Assembly (NCBI RefSeq): GCF_002262885.1
Contig: NZ_NKYF01000001.1
Coordinates: 1,302,001-1,366,000 of the forward strand
DNA length: 64,000 nucleotides
Origin: Pseudonocardia sp. MH-G8
GTDB taxonomy: Bacteria; Actinomycetota; Actinomycetes; Mycobacteriales; Pseudonocardiaceae
Reading direction: 5' to 3'
The stretch's first letter is position 1; the number at the start of each line of letters is the position of its first letter. A program made the position numbers and the translations under genes. Below the pieces are notes generated by a model. It was not told the origin of the DNA. It saw only the letters and a program-made list of their open reading frames with translations, and made no database searches. Shown piece after piece: positions 56,055 through 64,000 of this stretch.

Positions 56055-56954
56055 ATGGAGCCACGTGCGGAACACCGCTACGTCCTCACCCTGAGCTGCC
56101 CGGACACCACGGGGATCGTCGCCCGCATCTCGACCTTCCTGGCCGACGCGGGCGGGTGGATCGTCGAGGCGGGCTACCACTCCGACCCGCACACCGGCTG
56201 GTTCTTCACCCGGCAGGTGGTGCGGGCCGACTCGCTCCCGTTCGACGCGGACGAGCTGCGGGCGCGGTTCGCGGGCGTCGCAGCGGAGCTCGGCGGCGAG
56301 GCGAGCTGGACGGTCACCGACAGCCGGGAGCCGAAGACCGCGGTGCTGCTGGTCAGCACCGAACCGCACTGCCTGCACGACCTGCTCGGCCGCGTCGCCG
56401 CCGGGGAGCTCCCGGTGCGGCTGGCCGCCGTGATCGGCAACCACGAGCCGCTGGGCGACATCGTGCGGGCGCACGGGGTGCCGTTCCACCACGTGCCGTT
56501 CCCGGCGCCCGGCGGCGACCCGGACACGCGCGCCGCCGCGAAGGAACGGGCCTTCGGGCAGGTCAGCGAACTCGTCGACCGGCACGATCCGCATGCCGTG
56601 GTACTCGCCCGGTTCATGCAGATCCTGCCCCCGCACCTGTGCCGGGAGTGGGCGGGCCGCGCGATCAACATCCACCACAGCTTCCTGCCGTCCTTCATCG
56701 GCGCACGCCCCTACCACCAGGCGTACGCGCGCGGAGTGAAGCTGATCGGCGCCACCTGCCACTACGTCACGCCCGACCTGGACGCCGGCCCGATCATCGA
56801 GCAGGACGTGATCCGCGTGGACCACGGCGACACCGCCGCCGACATGGTCCGCCGGGGCCGCGACATCGAGCGCCTGGTCCTCTCCCGCGGGCTGCGCTGG
56901 CACCTGGAGGACCGGGTGCTCGTGCACGGCAACAAGACGATCGTCTTCCGCTGA
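56055..56954 (+). CDS. purU: Formyltetrahydrofolate deformylase
   Basis: A 299-residue enzyme hydrolysing 10-formyl-THF to THF and formate. Residues 1-85 are an ACT domain (LSCPDTTGIVARISTFLADAG). The formyltransferase-fold domain has ARFMQILPP, the catalytic N205 and H207 in INIHHSFLPSF, and D243 in YVTPDLDAGPII, the N-H-D triad. HQAYARGVKLIGATCHYV is diagnostic of PurU. It balances one-carbon pools and supplies formate. Confidence 0.93.
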   Translation: MEPRAEHRYVLTLSCPDTTGIVARISTFLADAGGWIVEAGYHSDPHTGWFFTRQVVRADSLPFDADELRARFAGVAAELGGEASWTVTDSREPKTAVLLVSTEPHCLHDLLGRVAAGELPVRLAAVIGNHEPLGDIVRAHGVPFHHVPFPAPGGDPDTRAAAKERAFGQVSELVDRHDPHAVVLARFMQILPPHLCREWAGRAINIHHSFLPSFIGARPYHQAYARGVKLIGATCHYVTPDLDAGPIIEQDVIRVDHGDTAADMVRRGRDIERLVLSRGLRWHLEDRVLVHGNKTIVFR

Positions 56955-57062
56955 GCAGGACCGGCGCTGTGGACCATTGCCACACCCCGCGCCGGACAAT
57001 AGGTTCCCGCTCACAGCCTGACGGCTGCACCGACAGCCACCACGGCCGTGGAGGAACTCCTG

Positions 57063-58580
57063 ATGACGACCGTCAGTCCCCGCTCACAGGAGACCGACCA
57101 CCTCGGCCGCGTCGACCTCACCGACCGGTCGGCGATCGGCACGAACAGCTTCGTGAACGAGGAGCTGCTGCCCACCCCCCTGCCGAAGCGCACGTGGACG
57201 ACGTACAACTACGCGGCGCTGTGGATGGGCATGGCGCACAACATTCCCAGCTACCTGCTCGCATCCGGGCTCATCGCGCTGGGCATGAACTGGTTGCAGG
57301 CTTTCCTGACCATCACGCTCGCGAACCTGGTCGTTCTGGTCCCACTGCTGCTCAACAGCCATGCGGGCACCAAATACGGGATCCCGTTCCCGGTGTTCGC
57401 CCGCGCCTTCTACGGCCTGCGCGGGGCGAACCTCGCGGCCCTGCTCCGCGCATTCATCGCCTGCGGCTGGTTCGGCATCCAGACCTGGGTGGGCGGGCAG
57501 GCGATCTACGTGGTCGTCGGCGAGCTCATCGGACCAGCGTGGACCGACGCCCCCGGGTTCGGCGGGTACGCGTGGACCGTCTGGCTCTCGTTCGCGGTGT
57601 TCTGGTTGCTGCAGATGGCCATCATCTGGCGCGGGATCGAAGCATTGCGCCGGTTCGAGAACTGGGCGGCGCCGCTCGTCACGGTGGCGTTCCTGGCGCT
57701 GATGGTCTGGGTCCTCGTCGAGGTCGGCGGGTTCGGCCCGATCTTCGCGCAGCCCTCCGAGCTGGGTTGGGGCGCCGATTTCTGGCCGGTCTTCTGGCCC
57801 GCGCTGATGGGCATGATCGCCTTCTGGGCGACCCTGTCCCTGAACATGCCCGACTTCACCCGGTTCGCCCGCAACCAGCGCACGCAGGTGCTCGGCCAGG
57901 TGTACGGGCTGCCCACCACGATGTCGTTCATCTCGATGGTCTCGATCGTCGTCACGTCGGGCACGATCGTGCTGTACGGGGAGGCGATCTGGGACCCGGT
58001 GGAGGTCGCGAGCCGCTTCTCCAGTCCGATCGTGGTCGTGATCGGCCTCGTGATGGCGGTGCTCGCCACGATCTCGGCGAACGTCGCCGCCAACGTCGTG
58101 AGCCCGTCCTACGACTTCTCCAACGCCCTGCCCCGCCTGCTGAGCTTCCGCACAGCCGGGCTGCTCACCGGGGTGATCGGCATCCTCATCCAGCCGTGGC
58201 GGCTGGTGTCGGACCCGCAGATCTACATCTTCACCTGGCTCGGCTTCTACGGTGGCGTGCTGGCGTCGGTGGCGGGCGTGCTCATCGCCGGCTACTGGCT
58301 CATCTCCCGCACCCACCTCGACCTGGCCGAGCTCTACCGCCCCGGCGGCCGGTACTGGTTCACCTCCGGCTGGAACTGGCGCGCGGTGGTGGCCACCGCG
58401 CTCGGTGCGGTGGGCGCGGTCGGCGGCGCCTACTCCGCGGAGGGCAGTGGCCCCTTCCCCGCCGACGGGCTGATCCCGCTGCTCAAGCCGCTCTACGACT
58501 ACAGCTGGATGGTCGGGCTGGCGATCGGGTTCGTGGTGTACGCGGCGCTGACGCTGCCCGGCTCCCGCCGCCCGGCATAA
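57063..58580 (+). CDS. NCS1-family nucleobase/allantoin/hydantoin permease
   Basis: A 505-residue NCS1 transporter. ATG 57063 has GGAGGAAC upstream; an earlier in-frame ATG (57048) overlaps the ribosome site. LPKRTWTTYNYAALWMGMAH is the family's first helix, HAGTKYGIPFPVFARAFYGL and GWFGIQTWVGGQAIY form the substrate-binding region, and LNMPDFTRFARNQRTQ is the loop motif. Substrates in the family are cytosine, uracil, allantoin, hydantoins and thiamine. It is followed by palindrome family B. Confidence 0.88.
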   Translation: MTTVSPRSQETDHLGRVDLTDRSAIGTNSFVNEELLPTPLPKRTWTTYNYAALWMGMAHNIPSYLLASGLIALGMNWLQAFLTITLANLVVLVPLLLNSHAGTKYGIPFPVFARAFYGLRGANLAALLRAFIACGWFGIQTWVGGQAIYVVVGELIGPAWTDAPGFGGYAWTVWLSFAVFWLLQMAIIWRGIEALRRFENWAAPLVTVAFLALMVWVLVEVGGFGPIFAQPSELGWGADFWPVFWPALMGMIAFWATLSLNMPDFTRFARNQRTQVLGQVYGLPTTMSFISMVSIVVTSGTIVLYGEAIWDPVEVASRFSSPIVVVIGLVMAVLATISANVAANVVSPSYDFSNALPRLLSFRTAGLLTGVIGILIQPWRLVSDPQIYIFTWLGFYGGVLASVAGVLIAGYWLISRTHLDLAELYRPGGRYWFTSGWNWRAVVATALGAVGAVGGAYSAEGSGPFPADGLIPLLKPLYDYSWMVGLAIGFVVYAALTLPGSRRPA

Positions 58581-58583
58581 CGC

Positions 58584-58632
58584 AACGAACGGCACTCTCG
58601 TCGGCTAGATGCCGACCAGAGTGCCGTTCGTC
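58584..58632. repeat. Palindrome family B copy 3, bidirectional terminator-like
   Basis: Left arm core CGGCACTCTCGTCGGC, five-base loop, right arm GCCGACCAGAGTGCCG with one mismatch. It fills the gap between the convergent NCS1 and lon genes almost completely. Confidence 0.8.
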
Positions 58633-58638
58633 AGCGGA

Positions 58639-60945
58639 TCAGGCTGCGGCGGACACCGGAGCCGGCTCCAACGCCAGCTCCAGGACCTCGCTCACGTCCG
58701 CCACCGGGTGCACCCTCAGCTCGCCGCGCACCGACTCCGGCAGGTCGTCGAGGTCGGGCTCGTTACGCTTCGGGATGATCACGTCGGTGAGCCCGGCGCG
58801 GTGGGCCGCCAGCAGCTTCTGCTTGACGCCGCCGATCGGCAGGACCTTGCCCTGCAGCGTGACCTCACCGGTCATGCCGACGCTCGAGCGCACCGGCCGC
58901 CCGCTCGCGAGCGAGGCGAGCGCCGTGGTCATCGTGATGCCGGCGCTCGGGCCGTCCTTGGGCACCGCGCCGGCGGGCACGTGCACGTGGAGCTTGCGCT
59001 GCGCCAGGTCACCGGCCAGGCCCTTCGATCGCAGGTAGGACAGCGCGATCGACACCGACTCCTTCATGACGTCGCCGAGCTGCCCGGTCAGGGTCAGCCC
59101 CGGCTCGCCCTCCATCGCCGTGGCCTCGATGAACAGCACGTCCCCTCCGGCACCGGTGACGGCGAGCCCGGTGGCGACGCCCGGCGTCGAGGTGCGCTCG
59201 GCCGACTCCGGCGTGAACTTCGGCCGGCCGAGGTAGCCGACCAGCGCGTCGGCGTCGACGTGCACGGGGGCCTCGGTCCCGCTGTCGAGCTGCACCGCGG
59301 CCTTGCGCAGGACCTTTGCCAGACCCCGCTCCAGCTGCCGCACGCCGGCCTCGCGCGTGTACTCGGCAGCGATCATCGACAGCGCCACGTCCGTGAACTC
59401 GACGTCCGACGGTTCCAGCCCGGCCTTCTCGACCTGCCGGGGCAGCAGGTGGTCGCGGGCGATGGCGACCTTCTCCGCCTCGGTGTAGCCGTCGAGGGTC
59501 ACGAGCTCCATGCGGTCCAGCAGCGGGCCCGGGATGGTGTCGTAGCTGTTGGCCGTGCCGAGGAACAGCACGTCGGACAGGTCGAGGTCGACCTCGAGGT
59601 AGTGGTCGCGGAACGTGTGGTTCTGCGCCGGGTCGAGCACCTCGAGCAGCGCCGCGGTGGGGTCCCCGCGGAAGTCGCTGCCGACCTTGTCGATCTCGTC
59701 GAGCAGCACGACCGGGTTCATCGAGCCGGCCTCGCGGATCGCGCGGACGATCCGGCCCGGCAGCGCGCCGACGTAGGTGCGCCGGTGCCCGCGGATCTCG
59801 GCCTCGTCGCGCACACCGCCCAGGGCGACGCGCACGAACTTGCGGCCCAACGCGTGGGCGACCGACTCCCCCAGCGACGTCTTGCCGACGCCGGGCGGGC
59901 CCACGAGCGACAGCACGGCTCCGGAGCCGCGGCCGCCGACCTTCTCCTTGCCCTTGCGCTCGCGCCGGGCCCGGACGGCGAGGAACTCGACGAGCCGCTC
60001 CTTGACGTCGTCGAGACCGGCGTGGTCGGCGTCGAGCACGGCACGAGCGGCGACGAGGTCGTCGGTGTCCTCCGTGCGCGTGCTCCACGGGATGTCGAGG
60101 ACCGTGTCGAGCCAGGTGCGGATCCAGCCCGCCTCGGGGTTCTGGTCGGAGCTGCGCTCGAGCTTGTCGACCTCCTTGAGCGCCGCCTTGCGCACGTCGT
60201 CGGGAAGCTCTGCGGCCTCCACCCGGGCGCGGTAGTCGTCGGAGCCCTCGGGCTCGCCTTCACCCAGCTCCTTGCGGATCGCGGCGAGCTGCTGGCGCAG
60301 CAGGAACTCGCGCTGGGTCTTCTCCACGCCCTCGCGGACGTCGGTGGCGATCTTCTCGGAGACCTCCTGCTCGGCGACGTGCGCCTTCGTCCACTCGAGC
60401 AGCAGCTCCAGCCGCGCCGTCACGTCGGTCTCGGCGAGCAGCTGGGCCTTGTGCTCGAGGTCGAGGTAGGAGGCCCAGCCCGCGGTGTCGGCGAGCTGGC
60501 CGGGGTCGGTGATCTGCTGCACCGAGTCGACGACCTGCCACGCGCCGCGCTGCTGCAGGATCCCGATCACGAGGGACTTGTACTCCTTGGCCAGCTCGGT
60601 GGTCCGGCCGGTGACCGGCCCGTCCTCGACCGGCGTGGCCTCCACCCACAGGGCCGCACCGGGCCCGGTGACACCCGAGCCGATCTGCGCGCGGCCCTCG
60701 CCGCGCACCACGGCCGCCTTCTCCCCGCTGGGGAGCCTGCCGACCTGCTCGAGGACGGCGACCGTGCCCACGGCTGCGTACTTGCCGTCGAGGCGGGGGA
60801 CGACGAGCACCTGGCGGTCAACGCTGTTGGCCGCGTCGACCGCTGCCTGGATCTCCGGCTGGTCCAGCCGGACGGGAACCACCATGCCGGGCAGCACCAC
60901 CGAGTCGGCGAGCGGAAGCACCGGCAGCTTCAGCGTCTCTGTCAT
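58639..60945 (-). CDS. lon: ATP-dependent protease Lon
   Basis: A 768-residue LonA protease. Residues 1-190 are the substrate-binding LON domain (LKLPVLPLADSVVLPGMVVP). The AAA+ domain has Walker A LVGPPGVGKTSLGES and Walker B VVLLDEIDKVG. The protease domain has the Ser-Lys dyad at about S667 (PKDGPSAGITM) and K708 (GGVKQKLLAAHRAG). Normal length. An inverted repeat spans the promoter region upstream. It degrades damaged and regulatory proteins. Confidence 0.95.
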   Translation of the reverse strand: MTETLKLPVLPLADSVVLPGMVVPVRLDQPEIQAAVDAANSVDRQVLVVPRLDGKYAAVGTVAVLEQVGRLPSGEKAAVVRGEGRAQIGSGVTGPGAALWVEATPVEDGPVTGRTTELAKEYKSLVIGILQQRGAWQVVDSVQQITDPGQLADTAGWASYLDLEHKAQLLAETDVTARLELLLEWTKAHVAEQEVSEKIATDVREGVEKTQREFLLRQQLAAIRKELGEGEPEGSDDYRARVEAAELPDDVRKAALKEVDKLERSSDQNPEAGWIRTWLDTVLDIPWSTRTEDTDDLVAARAVLDADHAGLDDVKERLVEFLAVRARRERKGKEKVGGRGSGAVLSLVGPPGVGKTSLGESVAHALGRKFVRVALGGVRDEAEIRGHRRTYVGALPGRIVRAIREAGSMNPVVLLDEIDKVGSDFRGDPTAALLEVLDPAQNHTFRDHYLEVDLDLSDVLFLGTANSYDTIPGPLLDRMELVTLDGYTEAEKVAIARDHLLPRQVEKAGLEPSDVEFTDVALSMIAAEYTREAGVRQLERGLAKVLRKAAVQLDSGTEAPVHVDADALVGYLGRPKFTPESAERTSTPGVATGLAVTGAGGDVLFIEATAMEGEPGLTLTGQLGDVMKESVSIALSYLRSKGLAGDLAQRKLHVHVPAGAVPKDGPSAGITMTTALASLASGRPVRSSVGMTGEVTLQGKVLPIGGVKQKLLAAHRAGLTDVIIPKRNEPDLDDLPESVRGELRVHPVADVSEVLELALEPAPVSAAA

Positions 60946-60990
60946 GCCCGGCTCAACGCTTACACCGTTGTCACCATTCCAGCGTTCAAG
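60946..60990 (-). promoter_or_regulatory. lon promoter with inverted repeat
   Basis: TCAACGCT (60953-60960) and AGCGTTCA (60981-60988) are inverted with one mismatch and a 20-base spacer. On the minus strand TTGAAC (-35-like) lies in the upstream arm and TGTAAG (-10-like) beside the downstream arm. A heat-shock or ClgR-type regulator is conceivable, but the sequence does not match a consensus well enough to name one. Confidence 0.4.
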
Positions 60991-61032
60991 TAAGTCCGCC
61001 GGGAGCGAACGCAGGAACCTTGAGCGTAGGCC

Positions 61033-61092
61033 GCTCACACCGGTCGTGGTGCGGTCACACCGGCTGCACGCACCGTCGGTGTGCGGGTGAGC
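61033..61092. repeat. Imperfect inverted repeat with CACACCG half-sites
   Basis: CTCACACCG, TCACACCG and the inverted CGGTGTGCGGGTGAG lie between lon (upstream side) and the helicase 3' end. It weakly resembles the half-sites of palindrome family C. It could terminate the helicase transcript. Confidence 0.35.
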
Positions 61093-61106
61093 CTGCGCGC
61101 AACGTC

Positions 61107-63188
61107 TCAGGTTCCCTGCGCCAACGACGCCGGCAGGCGCTCGGCGTGGATGACGTGCAGGTTGCTGACCGCTCGGGTGAGGGCGACGTAGAGGCGTTGG
61201 AGGCCGCGGTGCTCCGCTGCCGCGATGCGGGCCGGCTCGACGACGATCACCGTGTCGAACTCGAGCCCCTTGGCGAGGGTGACCGGCGTGAGGGCGAGCC
61301 GTTCCGCCTGCAGGCCTGTTCCGTCGGCGCCGAGGACGAGGTGCGGGAGCCCGCTGTCGGAGAGCGAACGATGGAGGTCGGGGATGTCGTCGTCGGCGGC
61401 GATGAGCCCGACCGATCCTTCTGCAGCCAGCGCGGTGGCACATGTCGTGAGGGTCGCCGCGATCATGTCCTCGGGCGCGGTTTCGATGATGTGGAGGGCG
61501 TCGGGGGTATGGCGGAACGATGCCGGGCCGCGTAGCCCGGGCGCGATGCGGGGCAGGAGCCGGGCGACGTAGTCGATGATCTGCGCCGGCACGCGGTAGC
61601 CCTGGGTCAGTTCCTCGACCTGGCCGTCCGGCCGGTCGAGGTGGGCGAGAACGGCGGTCCAGTCGTGGACGGCGGCAGGGCTGGTGGCCTGGGCCAGGTC
61701 GCCGAGGACGGTGCAGGAGCTTGCCGTCCGGCGGGCGATCGCCCGGAGGTGCATCGGGCTGAGGTCCTGGGCTTCGTCGACCACGATGTGGCCGAGTTTC
61801 GCGGGGCGCTCGATCAGCGATGCGGCCTCGTCGACGAGAGCCAGGTCGAGACTGCTCCAGGTCATCGCTCTCACGCTGCGCGGGCGAGGCATGAGCAGGA
61901 TCGCGCGTTGCTCGTCCGGGGAGAGGAGTCCGGCTGCGGCACGGGCCAGGTGGGACCGGTTGGTGAGGAGATCGAACACCACGCGTGCCGGATCGACCGC
62001 GGGCCACAGCCGACGGACGGCGTGGCGACCGAGTTGGTGCGAGGTGGTGCCGCTCACAACCCCCGAGCGGCCCTTCATGAGACGCCCCAGACGCTGAGCG
62101 AGCAGCTCGCGACCGGTGCCGTAATCGATCCCGCGGCTGAGTACGCCGTGGAGTTCTTCTACGACGTCCTCAGCGGGCAGGCGCCAGGTGCGGCGCTGGA
62201 CCGTGACTTCCAGTGGTTCCCGTGGGGACTCGATCCGGGACCACACGTGGCGCCGGACGACCTCGGCCATCCGGGCGTCGCCCTTGATCAGCGCCGCCCG
62301 TGGATCGTCGACACGCTCGACGGAGATGCCCGACCCGGTGAGCTCGTCGATGGTGGCCTGCGAGACCTCCACCTCACCGAGGGCCGGCAGGACGTTGCGG
62401 ATGTAGGAGAGGAACGAGCGGTTGGGGCCGATCACGGCAACCCCGCCCTGCTTCCGCAGCCGGTCCCGCTCGGAGTAGAGCAGATACGCCAGACGGTGCA
62501 GGCCCACCGCGGTCTTGCCCGTGCCAGGCGCGCCCTGGATGCACAGCGTGCACCCCAGCGGAGCACGCACCAGCCTCATCTGTTCCGGTTGGATCGTGGC
62601 GGCGATGTCGCGCATCGGCCCCGTGCGGGGCCGCTCGATCTCCGCGGCCAGCAGGCCTTCCCCAGCACCGGAGGAGACCTGCTGGTCGAGTGGTTCGTCC
62701 TCGAAGGCGCTCAGCACGCCGTCGCGGTCGAAGCCGTAGCGGCGGCGAACCCGAACCCCCATCCGATCCTGCTGACCGGCCTCGTAGAACGCGCGCGCCA
62801 GCGGGGCACGCCAGTCGATGACCAAGGGCTCGCCGTCGTCGTCGCGGATGCCGAGACGTCCGACGTACACGTGGTCACCGCCCGACCCGTCGGCGCGGGA
62901 ACCGCGTGCGGGGACGCCGTCGTGGATCTCGCCCGGCGGGTAGACCAGGCGTCCGAAGAACAACGGCGCGCCGTCGCGGTCCGCCAACCTCTTGATCAAC
63001 CGCTTGCGGTGCTGCCGGAGCGCGTGGTTGGAGTACTTGTCCGCGACGGCATCGCCTTCACCCGCGCCGACAGCCAGCATCGTGCTGACCTCCGCACGCA
63101 TGCGGGCCAACGTTGCGCGACAGGTGTCCATGTAGTCGCGCTCGGCGCGAATCTCGGGCTCGACGAGGTCCTGGTCGGTCTGGTGCAT
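61107..63188 (-). CDS. HelD-type UvrD-like helicase
   Basis: A 693-residue SF1 ATPase of the HelD group, which bind RNA polymerase and recycle stalled complexes; the actinomycete HelR subgroup also confers rifamycin tolerance. N-terminal coiled segment (EIRAERDYMDTCRATLARM), GRLGIRDDDGEPLVIDWRAP, Walker A QGAPGTGKTAVGLHRLAYL, Walker B region HIVVDEAQDLSPMHL, and late LTQGYRVPAQI and LYVALTRAVSNLHV. ATG 63188 is used; GTG 63200 may be the true leaderless start, since TATGCT ends about six bases before it. Confidence 0.87.
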   Translation of the reverse strand: MHQTDQDLVEPEIRAERDYMDTCRATLARMRAEVSTMLAVGAGEGDAVADKYSNHALRQHRKRLIKRLADRDGAPLFFGRLVYPPGEIHDGVPARGSRADGSGGDHVYVGRLGIRDDDGEPLVIDWRAPLARAFYEAGQQDRMGVRVRRRYGFDRDGVLSAFEDEPLDQQVSSGAGEGLLAAEIERPRTGPMRDIAATIQPEQMRLVRAPLGCTLCIQGAPGTGKTAVGLHRLAYLLYSERDRLRKQGGVAVIGPNRSFLSYIRNVLPALGEVEVSQATIDELTGSGISVERVDDPRAALIKGDARMAEVVRRHVWSRIESPREPLEVTVQRRTWRLPAEDVVEELHGVLSRGIDYGTGRELLAQRLGRLMKGRSGVVSGTTSHQLGRHAVRRLWPAVDPARVVFDLLTNRSHLARAAAGLLSPDEQRAILLMPRPRSVRAMTWSSLDLALVDEAASLIERPAKLGHIVVDEAQDLSPMHLRAIARRTASSCTVLGDLAQATSPAAVHDWTAVLAHLDRPDGQVEELTQGYRVPAQIIDYVARLLPRIAPGLRGPASFRHTPDALHIIETAPEDMIAATLTTCATALAAEGSVGLIAADDDIPDLHRSLSDSGLPHLVLGADGTGLQAERLALTPVTLAKGLEFDTVIVVEPARIAAAEHRGLQRLYVALTRAVSNLHVIHAERLPASLAQGT

Positions 63189-63254
63189 GGTCGTGCCCAC
63201 ACTGAGAGCATAAGTAGACCGAGTGCAGAAATCAACCGAGGGTAGGATTGCGCC
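63189..63254. promoter_or_regulatory. Divergent helicase/TetR promoter region
   Basis: On the plus strand TAGGAT (63243-63248) ends six bases before the TetR ATG at 63255. On the minus strand TATGCT (63212-63207) lies six bases before a GTG at 63200 in the helicase frame. Both transcripts are probably leaderless. No clear symmetrical operator is seen. Confidence 0.45.
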
Positions 63255-63926
63255 ATGGACGAGCACCTGGGGCTGCGGGAGCGGAAGAAGGCACGCACCC
63301 GGCGGGCGATCTCGGAGGCGGCGATCGCGCTGTTCCTGGAGCGCGGCTACGACGACGTGCCGGTGGCCGAGATCGCGGAAGCGGCCGAGGTCTCCAAGCG
63401 CACCCTGTTCGCCTACTTCCCGACGAAGGACGACCTCGTCCTGCACCGGTTCGCCGACCACGAGGACGAGGCTGCCCGCGTCGTCCGGGACCGCGCCGCA
63501 GGCGAGCCACCCCTCGACGCGCTCCGGCACCACCTGCAGGACGCCCTCGACCGCCGCGACCCGATCAGCGGCCTCTGCGACGTCCCCCAGGTCGTGGCGT
63601 TCTACCGGCTCGTCTCCGACACCCCCACCCTGCGGGCGACACTGTTGCGGTACCAGGTCCGCAGCGTGGAGACCCTCGCCTCAGCCCTGCTCGACGCAGC
63701 CCCGGGGGCTCCGCAGCCGCAGCTCACCGCACGCCTGGCGGCGAACCAGATCCAGGCCGTCCTGCGCGAGCTCGCCGACTACAACCAGCAGCGCATCGCC
63801 GCCGGGGCCAACGCCGAGGACCTGGCCCCGATCGCCCGAGCGGAGGCCGAGCACGCGTTCACACTGCTCCGCGCAGGCCTCACGCCGTACACGACGGAGC
63901 CCCGAGGCACTTCACACATCCAGTAG
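63255..63926 (+). CDS. TetR-family regulator
   Basis: A 223-residue TetR protein. KKARTRRAISEAAIALFLER and VAEIAEAAEVSKRTLFAYFP form the DNA-binding domain. The ligand domain (PQVVAFYRLVSDTPTLRATL) is typical of actinobacterial TetR proteins with a C-terminal TetR_C_17/MftR-like layout; ligand unknown. It is divergent from the helicase gene and may control it. Its last codons (GTSHIQ) are formed by one arm of a long palindrome. Confidence 0.88.
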   Translation: MDEHLGLRERKKARTRRAISEAAIALFLERGYDDVPVAEIAEAAEVSKRTLFAYFPTKDDLVLHRFADHEDEAARVVRDRAAGEPPLDALRHHLQDALDRRDPISGLCDVPQVVAFYRLVSDTPTLRATLLRYQVRSVETLASALLDAAPGAPQPQLTARLAANQIQAVLRELADYNQQRIAAGANAEDLAPIARAEAEHAFTLLRAGLTPYTTEPRGTSHIQ

Positions 63927-63979
63927 CCACTCCACACAAGGCGGGCCTTCGGTGGAGTGGAGGCTGGATGTGTGGAGTG
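63908..63979. repeat. 72-base hairpin overlapping the TetR stop codon
   Basis: The left arm runs CACTTCACACATCCAG, a three-base mismatch containing the TAG stop, then CCACTCCAC. The right arm is GTGGAGTGG, three bases, then CTGGATGTGTGGAGTG. About 24 of 28 positions pair. It probably terminates the TetR transcript. Confidence 0.75.
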
Positions 63980-64000
63980 CCGATCTAGCGGCCCAGGCCC

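Noticed and set aside
63908..63979. Terminal inverted repeat of an insertion sequence
   Set aside because: The arms face each other across only about 16 bases and enclose no gene, so a hairpin is the simpler reading.

Overview
The window is chromosomal DNA from a very GC-rich actinomycete, most likely a Pseudonocardia-type member of the Pseudonocardiaceae. That family call is inference. It rests on mycothiol metabolism genes (an mscR fragment, a DinB/mycothiol-type protein), the actinobacterial division protein SepH, the actinobacteria-restricted families DUF2505, DUF2530 and DUF2537, two citrate synthases, and many GTG or leaderless starts. I saw no rRNA or tRNA gene, CRISPR array, intact transposase or phage module.

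Layout. 1-2 kb: end of mscR with its metallo-beta-lactamase partner, then a VapBC-type toxin-antitoxin pair. 2-8 kb: an MFS exporter and a TroABCD/MntABCD-type metal ABC operon followed by a double-domain gamma-glutamylcyclotransferase-like protein. 8-11.5 kb: an MHS transporter, an ABC ATPase pseudogene, an orphan small gene, a BldC-like regulator and a sunset-domain protein. 11.5-22 kb: photolyase, gltA, two MFS carriers, an ECF sigma factor, pdxH, citA and a GlxA-type regulator. 22-34 kb: a self-contained alpha-mannoside locus (GH38 mannosidase, ABC importer, phosphomannose isomerase-like protein, ROK kinase, LacI regulator). 34-40 kb: serC, sepH, DUF2537, a TrmH-type methyltransferase and a GCS2-family ligase. 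40.6-45 kb: a tight five-gene envelope cluster, part resembling conjugation accessory genes, ending in a GH16 enzyme. 45-50 kb: NCS2 permease, DUF2530, an SDR, an MFS carrier and an SMP-30 lactonase. 50-51.4 kb: 1.4 kb with no convincing gene but a large duplicated array of structured repeats. 51.4-64 kb: SDR/TetR pair, L,D-transpeptidase, murB, DUF2505, purU, NCS1 permease, lon, a HelD-type helicase and a TetR regulator.

Two conserved actinobacterial neighbourhoods can be recognised. gltA, citA, serC, sepH, DUF2537 and trmH correspond to the Rv0896-Rv0881 region of Mycobacterium tuberculosis, here with the mannoside locus between citA and serC. DUF2505, murB and the L,D-transpeptidase correspond to Rv0481c-Rv0483.

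The most unusual content is not protein coding. Several unrelated families of 40-75 bp palindromes lie at gene 3' ends or in convergent gaps. Some arms run into reading frames and encode C-terminal tails. At 50-51.3 kb two diverged copies of a roughly 360-400 bp block each contain a 72-bp tandem unit, with a pair of long hairpins between them. Degenerate inverted relatives of the unit occur at 34.0-34.2 kb.
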